DNA of 64,000 bases from NCBI RefSeq assembly GCF_033439725.1, contig NW_026944383.1, positions 8,308,001 to 8,372,000 on the forward strand, read 5' to 3'. How positions within the stretch are numbered: position 1 is the first letter of the stretch; the number at the start of each line of letters is the position of its first letter. The translations under genes and the position numbers were made by a program. This DNA comes from Neurospora tetraspora (taxonomy: Eukaryota > Ascomycota > Sordariomycetes > Sordariales > Sordariaceae). This document shows positions 47,339-56,676 of the stretch, piece by piece. The notes below the pieces were generated by a model. That model was given only the letters and a program-made list of their open reading frames with translations, ran no database searches and was not told the DNA's origin.

Positions 47339-48930
47339 TCACAACGCAGTCCCCTTCTCATACACCTCACTTACCCTACTTCTGCTCTCATTTCCACTCC
47401 CATTCCCATGCTCCATCGACTGCTCAACTTGCACCGTAACATGCACCGATTTCCTCACTTGGATCCCCCCTTCTCCTCCAGTACTCCTACTCCCTTTCGG
47501 ATGGTGGTGGTGGTGGTCCCTCAGACTATTCCACTTCCTCACTCCAGAATGCTCCTCCTTCCCTTCCTTCTCCTTCTTACTCCCAACCCCTTCCTTCACC
47601 TCCACATCATTCACCGTTGTCCCCTCCGACCCCTCCCACGTATCATCCAGCTCCACATACCCCCCATCCATCCAAGCATTCGTCCTCCCCCGTCTCATAT
47701 ACTCGGCCTCTGCCGCTGATACCGGAGGCTTGAACGGCTTTGATCCAATGGTAGGCGGGGTGATACTATCACTCAGTCTTCCGCCTTGTCCGTTGCTTTC
47801 ATTGCAGGAGCGGGAACGGGAGGCAAGGAAGTTGGGGAAGTACTTGACGATGAAGGGCTTCAACGTCATGACGCAGGCGCAGATGATGGCGCCGTTGCAC
47901 TCGACGGCGGTGAGGTAGGTGAGCCCTGCGACGGTGTAGGTCTAGTCGATTTGTGGGTTGTCGGTGTTATTAACTTCGAGGAGCTTGAGAAGGCGGATGA
48001 TGGAGATGAAGCAGATCCTGTGGTGGGCAGGGTACGTTAGTGACCGGGCAAACAGAAAAGGGGACGGGGCTCGGGGGGAGGCTTACACAAAACCCAGCCC
48101 AAAGACTGCGGAAAGCGCAATCTTCTGCCTCTTGGGCAACATGATTGTCCACACCACAGGCAGCGGCAACAAGAAAATCAGAAAATCCGTCGCCATATGC
48201 AGCCCCGTGCCGGACCACCACATTGACTGGGGCGCCGTCCATTTTCTCTGGATGGTGAAGTCCCAGTAGGAATTCAAGGGGATGGCGGCCGTGAAGCACA
48301 CGGCGAGCATGTAGACGTGGCTGATGGTGACGACGGCGAGAAGGATCTGGCCACCGAGACGGGCCCAGCGGAAGGTGAAGAGGTGAATGTAGAGTAGTAA
48401 GATGGAAAGCTTGGAGAAGTAGAGGCAGAGAGTGTAGAAGATTAGAGAGTACCAGGAGGCCTGTTGTGAGAGATGTTAGTGGCTGCGTCCAGGTCGTTCT
48501 TTGTCCTGTTGAAGAATGAGAGGAACGTACCCTGAACCAACCCGCTCCCGCTGCTGTATCCGAACAGTTGATGTCCCAAACGTGGATGCCGGAACCGTGG
48601 ATAGCCTCTGCTCAGCGTCAGTATCCCCATCTGATAACGCTGAATGAATAACATTGGATACTCACGCTCTATAGTCCCAACACTCGTAGCCAACGAAAAC
48701 ACCAAAGCAGCCAAGATACTCCAGTCCGTGGGCCCCAACACTCGAATGATGACGCCCCTCGTGTATAGCCGCAACCCAACAAGAATAGCGGCTATGAGCC
48801 AGCAAATAACGCTCGAAGCGTAAATGTTTGGCCTCAGGGAATCATGTGCTCGTTCATTTTCTGGCGGCCAGGTATGATACGGGTCGCATATTTCTGCTGG
48901 TGCCGTAGTACTATTCGTAGTACTGTTCAT
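47339..48930 (-). pseudogene. Fungal rhodopsin-domain (SAT4/PTH11-type) seven-helix protein with in-frame stop
   Basis: Exons 48930-48666, 48607-48531, 48460-48087 and 48017-47945 join in frame and encode 263 residues, after which a TAG (47942-47944) is followed by 200 more codons in the same frame to the stop at 47339. The first part has an N-glycosylated-looking N-terminus (MNSTTNSTT) and six membrane segments (VICWLIAAILVGLRLYTRG, LHMATDFLIFLLPLPVVW and others). The seventh helix with the family motif AVECNGAIICACVMTLKP and the long charged tail lie after the stop. Members are plasma-membrane receptor-like proteins of filamentous fungi, a few with roles in host or surface sensing (known). 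It is either a pseudogene, a readthrough gene or a gene with an unusually short intron; all splice sites upstream are intact, so decay would be recent. Confidence 0.75.
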
Positions 48931-50554
48931 CGTACGCGAATGTAGATCGTTTCCCGTTGTTGTTAATCAAGGCCCAAGTCTGATAACCCAACCTCGACAC
49001 TGTCTCTCTGTTGTCTGTGAAGATCGAGAACGGTTTGAACACTACCTTAGCTTCGTGGGTAGTGGAAGGGCTTCATGAGAGGGGGAGTCCGGGGGAAGAG
49101 CGGATACAAGTATGGCCCCGAAGCCACCAGTTAGGTAGAGACCGGGAGAGTAGCAGCGGAAGTTGAAGCCATTTCTGGGGAAGCATGGTAACCCCCAATG
49201 CAACGGTTGCTGCTTGTTCGAGCCTGGTACTGGACGGGAGAGACGCAGTTGGGAAGCTCCCCGATAGTACATAGCGGCAGTCCAGGCTCAACTAGCCTTC
49301 ACCGGTGAGGGTCTTTCCGCTCGTGACAATGTTGGAGTTGGTGGTGCCATGCGGACGGGCTTTGACGCTGACACTGGACAGGTCGTCCGGGGGAGTTGAG
49401 GTCGAGTTCTTGGCTGGGACTCACTTGAGCATCGTGAATCCCATGCTAGAGATATTACTCATTTGAGTACCTGTACTTCATCTGGCCATGTCGAAAGTTC
49501 AGACATGGTAAACATCTGTGGAGTTTTCTGGAGATCTCGTGAGTGAGGTTTTTTCAGCTCATCAGAAGCCTAGACTCGGACTCTGACCCCATGTCTGAAG
49601 CGATCACAAGGAAAAAGAAAAAGAAATGACAGCCTCGAGTCTGTGCGGCCGTGGGATTTCGCGGGGTGTTGGCTGTGGCTCAATGTGTCTCAAAAAAGGT
49701 GGCAATTTCACGAGACACTTTCCTCTTTCTCTCCTTCCTCTCAGAAAAAGCCCTATTTGTGCCAGATGAACGAGAGATGAACCCGAGGCGGAAGTTGGAA
49801 CGGAAGGTGCAAAATGCTGGGTGAGTGAGATCCTGCCGTGGTTGTATTTTGCAAGCGCACAGACGAGAGCGGCTCGATGCGAAAGCGAATAGATTCCAAT
49901 TGGTCAGACTTACGACCAAGTGGGGACACGGGAAAAGTGGAGAGTGCGGAGAAGTCCACCATCGCTGTCGGTGCCTGGACCGCCGCCATGGTTTGGGCAA
50001 CTTCAGGAGGACACATCCCAGACACTGAGCCCTACGAGGAAGGAACACTGGCCGGGAACATGTCGACAAATATCTCATTTCTACTTTACCATCCCGCCGG
50101 TTCTGTTCTACCCGGAAACTTTTGGCCCGCTTGGTTGTTTCTCCCGTTTCTGATGTTTAATTTCCCCCACCATTAATGCTCAATGCACCCTGTTGTTCTT
50201 CCAGAAGCTGTCATGTGAAACGGCTATTGCCTCAGCCGTGTAGCCACTGCAGACCAAGTGGTTGGGATGAATCGAGATGAGGGAAGGTGAGCTCGGTGAG
50301 CCAAGGTTCACCTCGGTGTGTTGACCATATCCAAGTACTTGGTCTTCACTCACCTTTCACCACGCTTACTCACTTTCAAAGACTAGTTTATCGATCCAAG
50401 CATCTTGTCTCCACGGTCAACAGCTTAATTGGCACAATGTTAGCATCCTACTTATCCCGGCCCAACGGTTGGGAATTCAGGGAAAGAGGGTTCGGGTCTA
50501 AATCCAAAGTGGACACACCATGGAGATACTTACCAACTCCGGACTGCCAACTCA

Positions 50555-50628
50555 TCAACGCTTAGAAATCTCAACGCTTAGAAACCTCAACGCTTAAAGG
50601 CGTTGGTCAGCGGCTAACAGCGTTGAGC
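50555..50628 (+). repeat. AACGCTTA direct repeats with inverted copies
   Basis: Three copies of TCAACGCTTAGAAAYC-type units about 15-16 nt apart, the third with CTTAAAG instead of CTTAGAA. These are followed by GGCGTTGG and then AGCGTTGAG, which are the core in the opposite orientation. The cluster ends about 80 nt before the glycosyltransferase start codon, so it may be a set of binding half-sites (inference). Confidence 0.75.
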
Positions 50629-50636
50629 CACGCTCA

Positions 50637-50646
50637 AGATATATTA
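50637..50646 (+). promoter_or_regulatory. TATA-like element of the glycosyltransferase gene
   Basis: AGATATATTA lies about 65-75 nt upstream of the ATG at 50711 and directly after the repeat cluster. Position and sequence suit a core promoter. Confidence 0.5.
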
Positions 50647-50710
50647 AGCACTCCATAGACCCCTATATTCCCGTTCATGAGCATCAACATCACCCGCAAT
50701 AACACCCAAG

Positions 50711-52171
50711 ATGGGCTCCCACCAAGTCAACGATGGTAAACCCATCCTCCTCTTCACCAGCGTCCCAGCAACTGGCCACATAACTCCCACCCTCCGCATA
50801 GCCTCCGCCCTCCACGCTCGCGGCTGGTCCGTCTTCTACCTTGGTCCTACCGCCTACAAGGCCACCATATCCGCCACGGGAGTCCAATTTCTCCCCTTTC
50901 TCGACGACGCAGATTTTAACGAGTGTGAGTTCGTTGCCTCCAAGAGGGCCACCACCGACAAAGATGCAGTGGTCCAAGATACTCCCAAACCAACCTGGCG
51001 CGACCGCGTCTTCGAAGACCTACGGTGGCTCTTCACCTCCCCCATTCCGGCTCGGCACCGCTCCCTCGTGGCCGCCTTAATCCACATCCACCAGCTTTCC
51101 CCTTCTGCTCGAGTGGTGGTAGTAGCAGAATCAATGTCCAACGTCCTCCTCCCTCTCTTCCACTCCGCCCCCCTCCCCCTTGACATCCCCATGCCAATCG
51201 GCTCCATCGCTGTCAGCGTTATGGTCCCTCCCCTCCGGTCTGTGGACATCCCACCACTTATCTCCGAACCCGTCGAGTTTGGTACTACTTCTGCTCACCG
51301 AGAACGGATCGCCGAGACGTGGAGGGACTGGGAGGTGGAGACAAGGGATCTGAAAGAGCTCCTGGTGGAGAAAGTGGAAGAAGCAGGCGGGAAGGACTTT
51401 GCCAAAGCCATGGAGGCACGCGAAAGGGAAAAGGGTCGGGAAAGCTGGGCGTACTTGAGCGGGGAGAATTTTGTCGGGTATGATCATGTTTGTCAGGTTG
51501 GTGTCGAGAGTTGGTTTTACAAGACGGAAGAGGGGTGGCCGGGAAATTGGAAGTTTGTTGGTGTGGTGCCGAAGTCGGTGCCTGTTCTTGACGAGGCAAA
51601 GCAAGTGTTGGTGGATGAGGTCAAACTGGCAAGGAAGGAAGGGAAGAAAGTGGTGGTGGTGGCGCAGGGGACGGTGGAGATCGATCCGAGGCAACTCATC
51701 ATTCCGACTATCCAAGCTTTGGGAGGACGAGAAGACACTCTGGTGGTGGCCATCTTGGGACACCGCGGCCGAAAACTACCAGAGGACGTGGTAGTGCAGC
51801 CTAACGCAAAGGTGGCGGACTACCTCCCCTACGACGCCATCCTCCCCCACGCTGATGTATTCGTCAGCAACGCCGGCTACGGCGCAGTGATGCATGGCAT
51901 CGGTCACCGGGTGCCGATGGTTGTCGCAGGAGAAGAACAGGACAAGGCGGAGAATGCTACGAGGATACAGTGGAGTGGACATGGGGTTAAGTTGACCAGG
52001 TCGTGGAGAGATGGGGACGAGTATGTGAAGGAGTTAGGGGAGGCCGTTGAGAAGATTATGGACGAGGAGGAGGGGAGGGAAGTGAGGAAACGGGCCAGGG
52101 AACTAAAGGAGGAGGCGGACAGCATCGATTGCATCAAGACAGTCGAGGACTGCCTATCCTCCTACTTGTAA
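50711..52171 (+). CDS. GT1-family glycosyltransferase (UDP-sugar dependent, MGT type)
   Basis: Single 486-codon exon with CAAGATGGG start context. The N-terminal domain begins with the acceptor-side motif LLFTSVPATGHITPTLRIAS of GT-B fold glycosyltransferases (known to glycosylate small hydrophobic acceptors, toxins or sterols). The nucleotide-sugar side near residues 385-415 has FVSNAGYGAVMHGIGHRVPM then VVAGEEQDKAEN, corresponding to the GG-x-x-x-EAL...P...DQ pattern; the usual HGG is replaced by NAG, so the His that contacts the sugar-nucleotide phosphates is absent. The preceding PYDAILPHADVFV also fits the family. No signal peptide; probably cytosolic. No clustered biosynthetic genes are seen around it. 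The acceptor is unknown. Confidence 0.85.
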   Translation: MGSHQVNDGKPILLFTSVPATGHITPTLRIASALHARGWSVFYLGPTAYKATISATGVQFLPFLDDADFNECEFVASKRATTDKDAVVQDTPKPTWRDRVFEDLRWLFTSPIPARHRSLVAALIHIHQLSPSARVVVVAESMSNVLLPLFHSAPLPLDIPMPIGSIAVSVMVPPLRSVDIPPLISEPVEFGTTSAHRERIAETWRDWEVETRDLKELLVEKVEEAGGKDFAKAMEAREREKGRESWAYLSGENFVGYDHVCQVGVESWFYKTEEGWPGNWKFVGVVPKSVPVLDEAKQVLVDEVKLARKEGKKVVVVAQGTVEIDPRQLIIPTIQALGGREDTLVVAILGHRGRKLPEDVVVQPNAKVADYLPYDAILPHADVFVSNAGYGAVMHGIGHRVPMVVAGEEQDKAENATRIQWSGHGVKLTRSWRDGDEYVKELGEAVEKIMDEEEGREVRKRARELKEEADSIDCIKTVEDCLSSYL

Positions 52172-52194
52172 TCTATTACCCATAAACCAACCAA

Positions 52195-53605
52195 CTATAG
52201 CTTACTACTCCCCTTCCCCTTCTTCTCAGGAGCAGCAGCCATAGCCATAGCCTCAGCCCTCTCCATCACCTCCAAATCCCTCGGCACCCTCACCGCCGTC
52301 TTGACCACCTTCTTCACCACCTCCCCTCCCTCTGTCTGTTCCTCCTTCACCTCTTCCACCTCCTCCTTCCTGAAATCCACCAACACCACCCTCTCCACGT
52401 CTCCTCCCCGTCCACTATCCATCAACTCCTGCCCCGGCTTCGCCAGTCCCAGAATCACTCGTCCGTTGCCATAGCTCCCCTGCTTAGCAAAGCTCACCAC
52501 TTCAGGACTCATGACCTTCTCCGCCCACGGAATGTCGGAGGTGGGATGCTTCACTGAACTCGTCGGTACCCGGCGCAGGAAGGAAATCAGTTTCTCGCGT
52601 TGCTCGTCGTAGTTTGACGATTGCTTAGGCAAAAACCGGCTGATCAACGTCAAAAGGTAGAACTGCGGCGGGTACAGGATGATTTCGCCCGCGGAGGCTT
52701 TGGCCAGCCAGGTGGAAGGGGAGTCAAACAGCGCGGCGGTGTGTTCTACGCCGCCATCGTGGGTGGGGGTTTGGACCACCGTTCTGGTCTGCGATTCGGC
52801 GGTTGTGGTGTTCAGGGGAAGCATGTAGAGGTACATTTGCGTGGTGAACCGTTTGCGCTGGTTTTGGGGCGTGATCCAGCGCGTGAAGGGGATGAGGTTT
52901 TCTGTTTCTTGTTAGCTACTCGTTCCCTCTTTCCCTCCGTCTGTTGTGACCAAGGACCAAAAAACAAAAAGAACGGAACTCACCAATATCCGCCTCCCCT
53001 CCCTTCCCCTCCAACCAAGCCGTAAACTTGACCCGATCCCCAAACACCTCCCTCCTCCCCTCCTCCAACTCCTCCTCACTCAACTCTAGTAGTCCCCCAC
53101 CATCTTGCCGTCTAGCCAGTAATATCCCACTCTCCTCAAACGTCTCCCTCACCGCCGCCAACCGGTACGCCTCACTATCCCTATGCAACTCCGCATCCTT
53201 CGGCAGCGGGTAGTCATCGCCCTCGTGAAATGAGGAGAGGTTGCCGCCGGGGAAGACGTGGGCGGAAGCGAAGGAGGTGGATTTGGCGACGCGGTGGAGA
53301 AGTAATACTTGGTTGGCGGGGGAGAGGAGGATGACGGAGGAGGAGGGGCGGATTGGGAGGGGGCCGGTTCCTGGGGCCTTGTTCAGGGGTGGGATCTCTG
53401 CTTTTGGGAGCATGGTGGTGGTGAAGGTCCTTGTTGGTGTTAGCGATGGTGATGTCGTTTGAGGGTTGTTGTAACGGTGGGTGCGGGATCTAGATGCGAG
53501 TAGGGTCCTGCGGGCCGGATGTTGTGTGAGTCGGGTTGTACTGAGTGCGCGGACGTTGCTGCCGATGCCACTTCGAGTCGTGAAGCGGAGACAAGCTGAA
53601 CTCAT
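52195..53605 (-). CDS. NUDT19-like Nudix hydrolase, probably mitochondrial
   Basis: Two exons, 53605-52984 and 52901-52195, giving 442 residues. Nudix enzymes hydrolyse nucleoside diphosphates linked to another moiety; the NUDT19 group acts on CoA and related compounds (known). The Nudix box is at about residues 120-161: GGNLSS ... AVRETFEESGIL, with the expected REx2EExG core and an insertion between its first Gly and the Arg-Glu, as in NUDT19 types. The N-terminal 65 residues have many Arg, Ser and Thr and no acidic residues, which predicts a mitochondrial targeting sequence; a second ATG (MLPKAEIPPLNK) after it could start a cytosolic form. The C-terminal region is Lys/Glu/Ala-rich. It converges on the glycosyltransferase gene with 23 nt between stop codons, so the transcripts must overlap. 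Confidence 0.87.
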
Positions 53606-54299
53606 GGCTTTTCGTTGCGAGGTGCAAATACGGTAACTATGATTTAAAGTGAATCTGTGTCTCTTTTCAATGAAATGACTATTCCCGGGCAAATGCCCTT
53701 CAACCTCGGTTCGTTCGTTGGAGTTTGTCTTGTGTTTACTTAATCCATTCCAGGTTCCCCGCATCCGTCAGCCAAGACATTTGGCCCTGAAAATAGTGGC
53801 TCCACAAGCGCCCCTTAGCGCACCGGGGTTTCGGCTCCGCTCCGTTGTGGGGATGCCGCTATCCCCGGACCCGGGCATCGGTATCCACTGCCGGCGGCAT
53901 CACGGCATCACTACGACCATAACCGACATGGTCCGAACTGCCTAATCAAAAGCAAACAACACACCACGAAAAGAAGCCGAAAAAAGAAAACGCCAATTGG
54001 TGGGTAAACCGAGGGCCTGGCCGCCTAATCCTAACATCGCCCATCTTTTGATCGGCGTTATGGATTCAAGTTGGCAATTATGCACCCGTGGACGCCAGTG
54101 CCGTAAGAACACCTGGGATCCTTAAAACCTTCGTTGATCTAGTCGAGGCGAACAATGCTATACAACCATTAAAAGCTTGTTGTGCTACGCTGGGGATGGC
54201 TCATATAGCGAAGCTGTTGTGCTCACTTGGGAACGCGAAAAGAGAGAAAACAAAAAGAAAGAGGGGAAAAAAAAAGGGGTAACAATGACCGAAAAAAAG
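53606..54299. other. Intergenic, GC-rich patch then A-rich stretch
   Basis: Upstream region of the Nudix gene. A GC-rich segment with short inverted repeats (CCCCGGACCCGGGC) lies near 53860, and an A/G-rich run lies at 54235-54300 just 3' of the tRNA gene, whose T-run on the minus strand would serve as the Pol III terminator. No coding frame supported. Confidence 0.5.
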
Positions 54300-54404
54300 T
54301 GGCCCGCGCCGGATTCGAACCGGCGGTTTACTGATCCCCCAGGTTAATTCCTGGGTAAAGCAATCTCCATAGACCAGGCGTATTACCAGTTACACCAGCG
54401 GACC
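54300..54404 (-). tRNA. tRNA gene with intron or long variable region, isotype not assigned
   Basis: On the minus strand GGTCCGC (5') pairs with GCGGGCC (3') over seven positions with one wobble, followed by discriminator A. The D arm is GTGT-AACTGGTA-ATAC with the invariant GG and A21 (box A), and the T arm is GCCGG-TTCGAAT-CCGGC (box B). Between them 53 nt contain CCTGG ... CCAGG and a CCAGG-AATTAA-CCTGG hairpin, so an intron or a long variable arm is present. I could not place the anticodon with confidence. A run of T follows the 3' end. Confidence 0.85.
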
Positions 54405-54763
54405 ACGGGAAAGAGTGCCAAGGACCTGCACTATATACCCGTTGGGTTGGGACTTGGGACGAAGGCAGGTAGAGAACTCGAAGTAAAGGCGAGTGAATGA
54501 ACGGGCGGGCTTTGTCTCCTCAGGTCATACCCATCCCGTGCTCCTTGTTTTGCTTTTTTTCCGATCATCAGATCACCCTCCAGTCACTTCCCAATTGCGG
54601 TAGGGGTCCCACCACCTTCAACGCAGGTGCGTGTGGTGGTGCACTTCAAGACGGGAGGCAGTCATATATCACCATGCCGTTGTTGTATGTAGAAGCTCCT
54701 CGTACTTCTACACACAAGAAAGCAAGATGCCACGATCATGAACAAGAACAACACGATCACCCT
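54405..54763. other. 3' flank of the photolyase gene
   Basis: No gene seen. A plus-strand frame at 54497-55138 runs antisense through the photolyase last exon and is a shadow. Confidence 0.5.
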
Positions 54764-56676
54764 TCACAAATCCCTCGCCAACCCCCTTTTATAAGCCTCC
54801 AAAGCCCTCTCCCTCGCCCCCGAATGTTCCACAATCCCCCTCGGATAACCCCTCTTTTCCAACTTCCTCTTCACCTCCTCACTCCCGCGTCCATAAGGAT
54901 CATGCACCTCCCCACCCTTTCCCCCCTTCAGATCCCTCAACTCCTCCACCCACTTCTTGATATACTCGCCCTCAGGATCAAACTTCTCGCTCTGCAGCAA
55001 GGGGTTAAACACCCTAAAGTACGGCTGTGGATCAACCCCGACAGAAGCAGCGAATCCCCACCCCCCGTTGTTGGAGGCGAAGTCGCCGTCGATCAGGTGC
55101 TCCATGAAATAACGCTCGCCCATGCGCCAGTCTACTAGTAGGTCTTTGGCGAGGAAGGAGGCGACGATCATGCGCAGGCGGTTGTGCATGTAGCCTGTGG
55201 CGAGGACTTGGCGCATGGCGGCGTCGATGATGGGGAAGCCGGTGCGTCCTGAGGTCCAGGCGTGGAAGTGGTCGAGGTTGTAAGACCACTCGATGTTGGA
55301 GTAGGTGGGTTTGAAGGGTTTATTCATGCTGCGGTGGACGGTGTTAGTGGGAGCTGGATACCTTGTGACAGGAAGGGGGGGAGGGAAAGGGGGAAAACGT
55401 ACCAGACGTAGGGCCAATGAACCAAAACATGCTTATAAAACTCCCTCCACGCCACCTCCGACATCCACCTCTGAATCCCCTCGTTCCCGCCATTCAGCCT
55501 CTTGGTATTGTTCCTATCCCTCGCCGTACGTATCGCCATCCTGGCGCTCAACGTCCCCGAAGCAAAGTGCACTGAAAGGTTACTCGTCCCCTGCTTGGCC
55601 GGGATATCTCTCCTCTCTGCATACTTGCCGATATCCTCGTCGCAGAACTTGTCCAACCTTTTGAGTGCTTCGTGCTCGCCTGCTGGCCATAGAGCGTGGT
55701 ACCGAATCTTTTCGTCATCTCGCAGTCTTTTGCCCTCTGGGGCCTCAGGGATAGAACAAGTGAAGAGGTGCCCGTACTTCTCCTTTATGCCGGGAGGGTT
55801 TGGTCCAGGCTTTTCGTATATCTCCAGACACTCCGGGTTCTCCTCCACGTGCTTGATCCACGCTCGAAACCAAGGGCTGTAAACAGCGTATTGCCCTCCG
55901 CTTCCACTTTTCAGTGCTCCTGGCATAACAACGCAGGTATCGTGCACCACTTCCGCCACCATCTTCTCATCCCCCTCCCCCTCTGCCAGCAGCCTCACGA
56001 GCTTAGCCTCCCTCCTCAACTCATCAACCTCATACTCCATCGCACAAAACAAGTGACTGGCTCCCCAGCCCTTCATCAACTCCCTTATCCCGTTCGGCAC
56101 CTCTTTGCGTTTCTCCACGGTCTCCACCCACAACGGAATTCCCAACTCCTCCAAGTCCCTCTTCAACACCTCTAACGTCCTCAACATAAAGTCCACCCTT
56201 ATGGGAGCCCTCAGATGCGCTTCCAGATCCTCCGGACTCAACACATAAAGACAGATCAAGGGCACACCCGCATCCTTAGCTTTCTGACTGGCTAGCCAGA
56301 GAGAGCGGTTGTCGTGCAGCCGGAGATCCATTTTGAACCAGTGGACTACCGCTTGGCGGACTGGTAAGGACTTGCGGAGGGCGGCGGTCTCAGCTAGTGC
56401 GGCATAGAGGCTTTCGATGGGCCGGGGCAGCTCGTTGTCGTTATAGGCTTGCGCTCGCGCGTTGGACATTTCGTGCGGGTAGAACTTGCGGAGGACGATG
56501 CCGTGGGTTTCGGAGTCCTTGTAGAAGGGGTGTGGTGTCCGGAGGGGGTCCGAGGAGGTGTTAGGGTTGGTGGGAGGAGCATCGGTGGTGGTTTTGCGCT
56601 TCTTGTCGGTTGATGGGTCGCCGTTGATGCGTGAGGTTTGAGGCGGCGCTGAGGCCTTGCGCTTGGAGGGCGCCAT
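54764..56676 (-). CDS. phr-1: CPD photolyase (class I), PHR
   Basis: Two exons, 56676-55403 and 55328-54764, giving 612 residues from MAPSKRKAS, which matches the N. crassa PHR start as I remember it. Splits cyclobutane pyrimidine dimers using blue light, FAD and an antenna (folate type in Neurospora). Seen: N-terminal basic nuclear-signal-like stretch (SKRKASAPPQ, DKKRKTT); antenna domain beginning AVVHWFKMDLRLHDNRSLW; helical FAD domain with GTSNLSVHFASGTLSAR, EVAWREFYKHVL, GRTGFPIIDAAMRQ, GYMHNRLRMIVASFLAKDLL, and NNGGWGFAASVGVDPQPYF with FNPLLQSEKF. The intron has a GTACGT donor; the junction gives VCMNKPF. An in-frame ATG at 56757 would add 27 residues (see findings). A GATC-pair light element lies about 190 nt upstream. 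Confidence 0.96.

Larger units (their letters stand above)
48931..50710. other. Intergenic region with repeat cluster before the glycosyltransferase
   Basis: No supported gene in the first 1.6 kb. The last 160 nt hold a direct and inverted repeat cluster and a TATA-like element, listed separately. Confidence 0.5.

Noticed and set aside
50711-53605. Secondary-metabolite gene cluster around the glycosyltransferase
   Set aside because: No polyketide synthase, peptide synthetase, terpene cyclase, P450 or pathway regulator is adjacent.
54497-55138. 213-codon plus-strand frame
   Set aside because: Antisense to the photolyase last exon.
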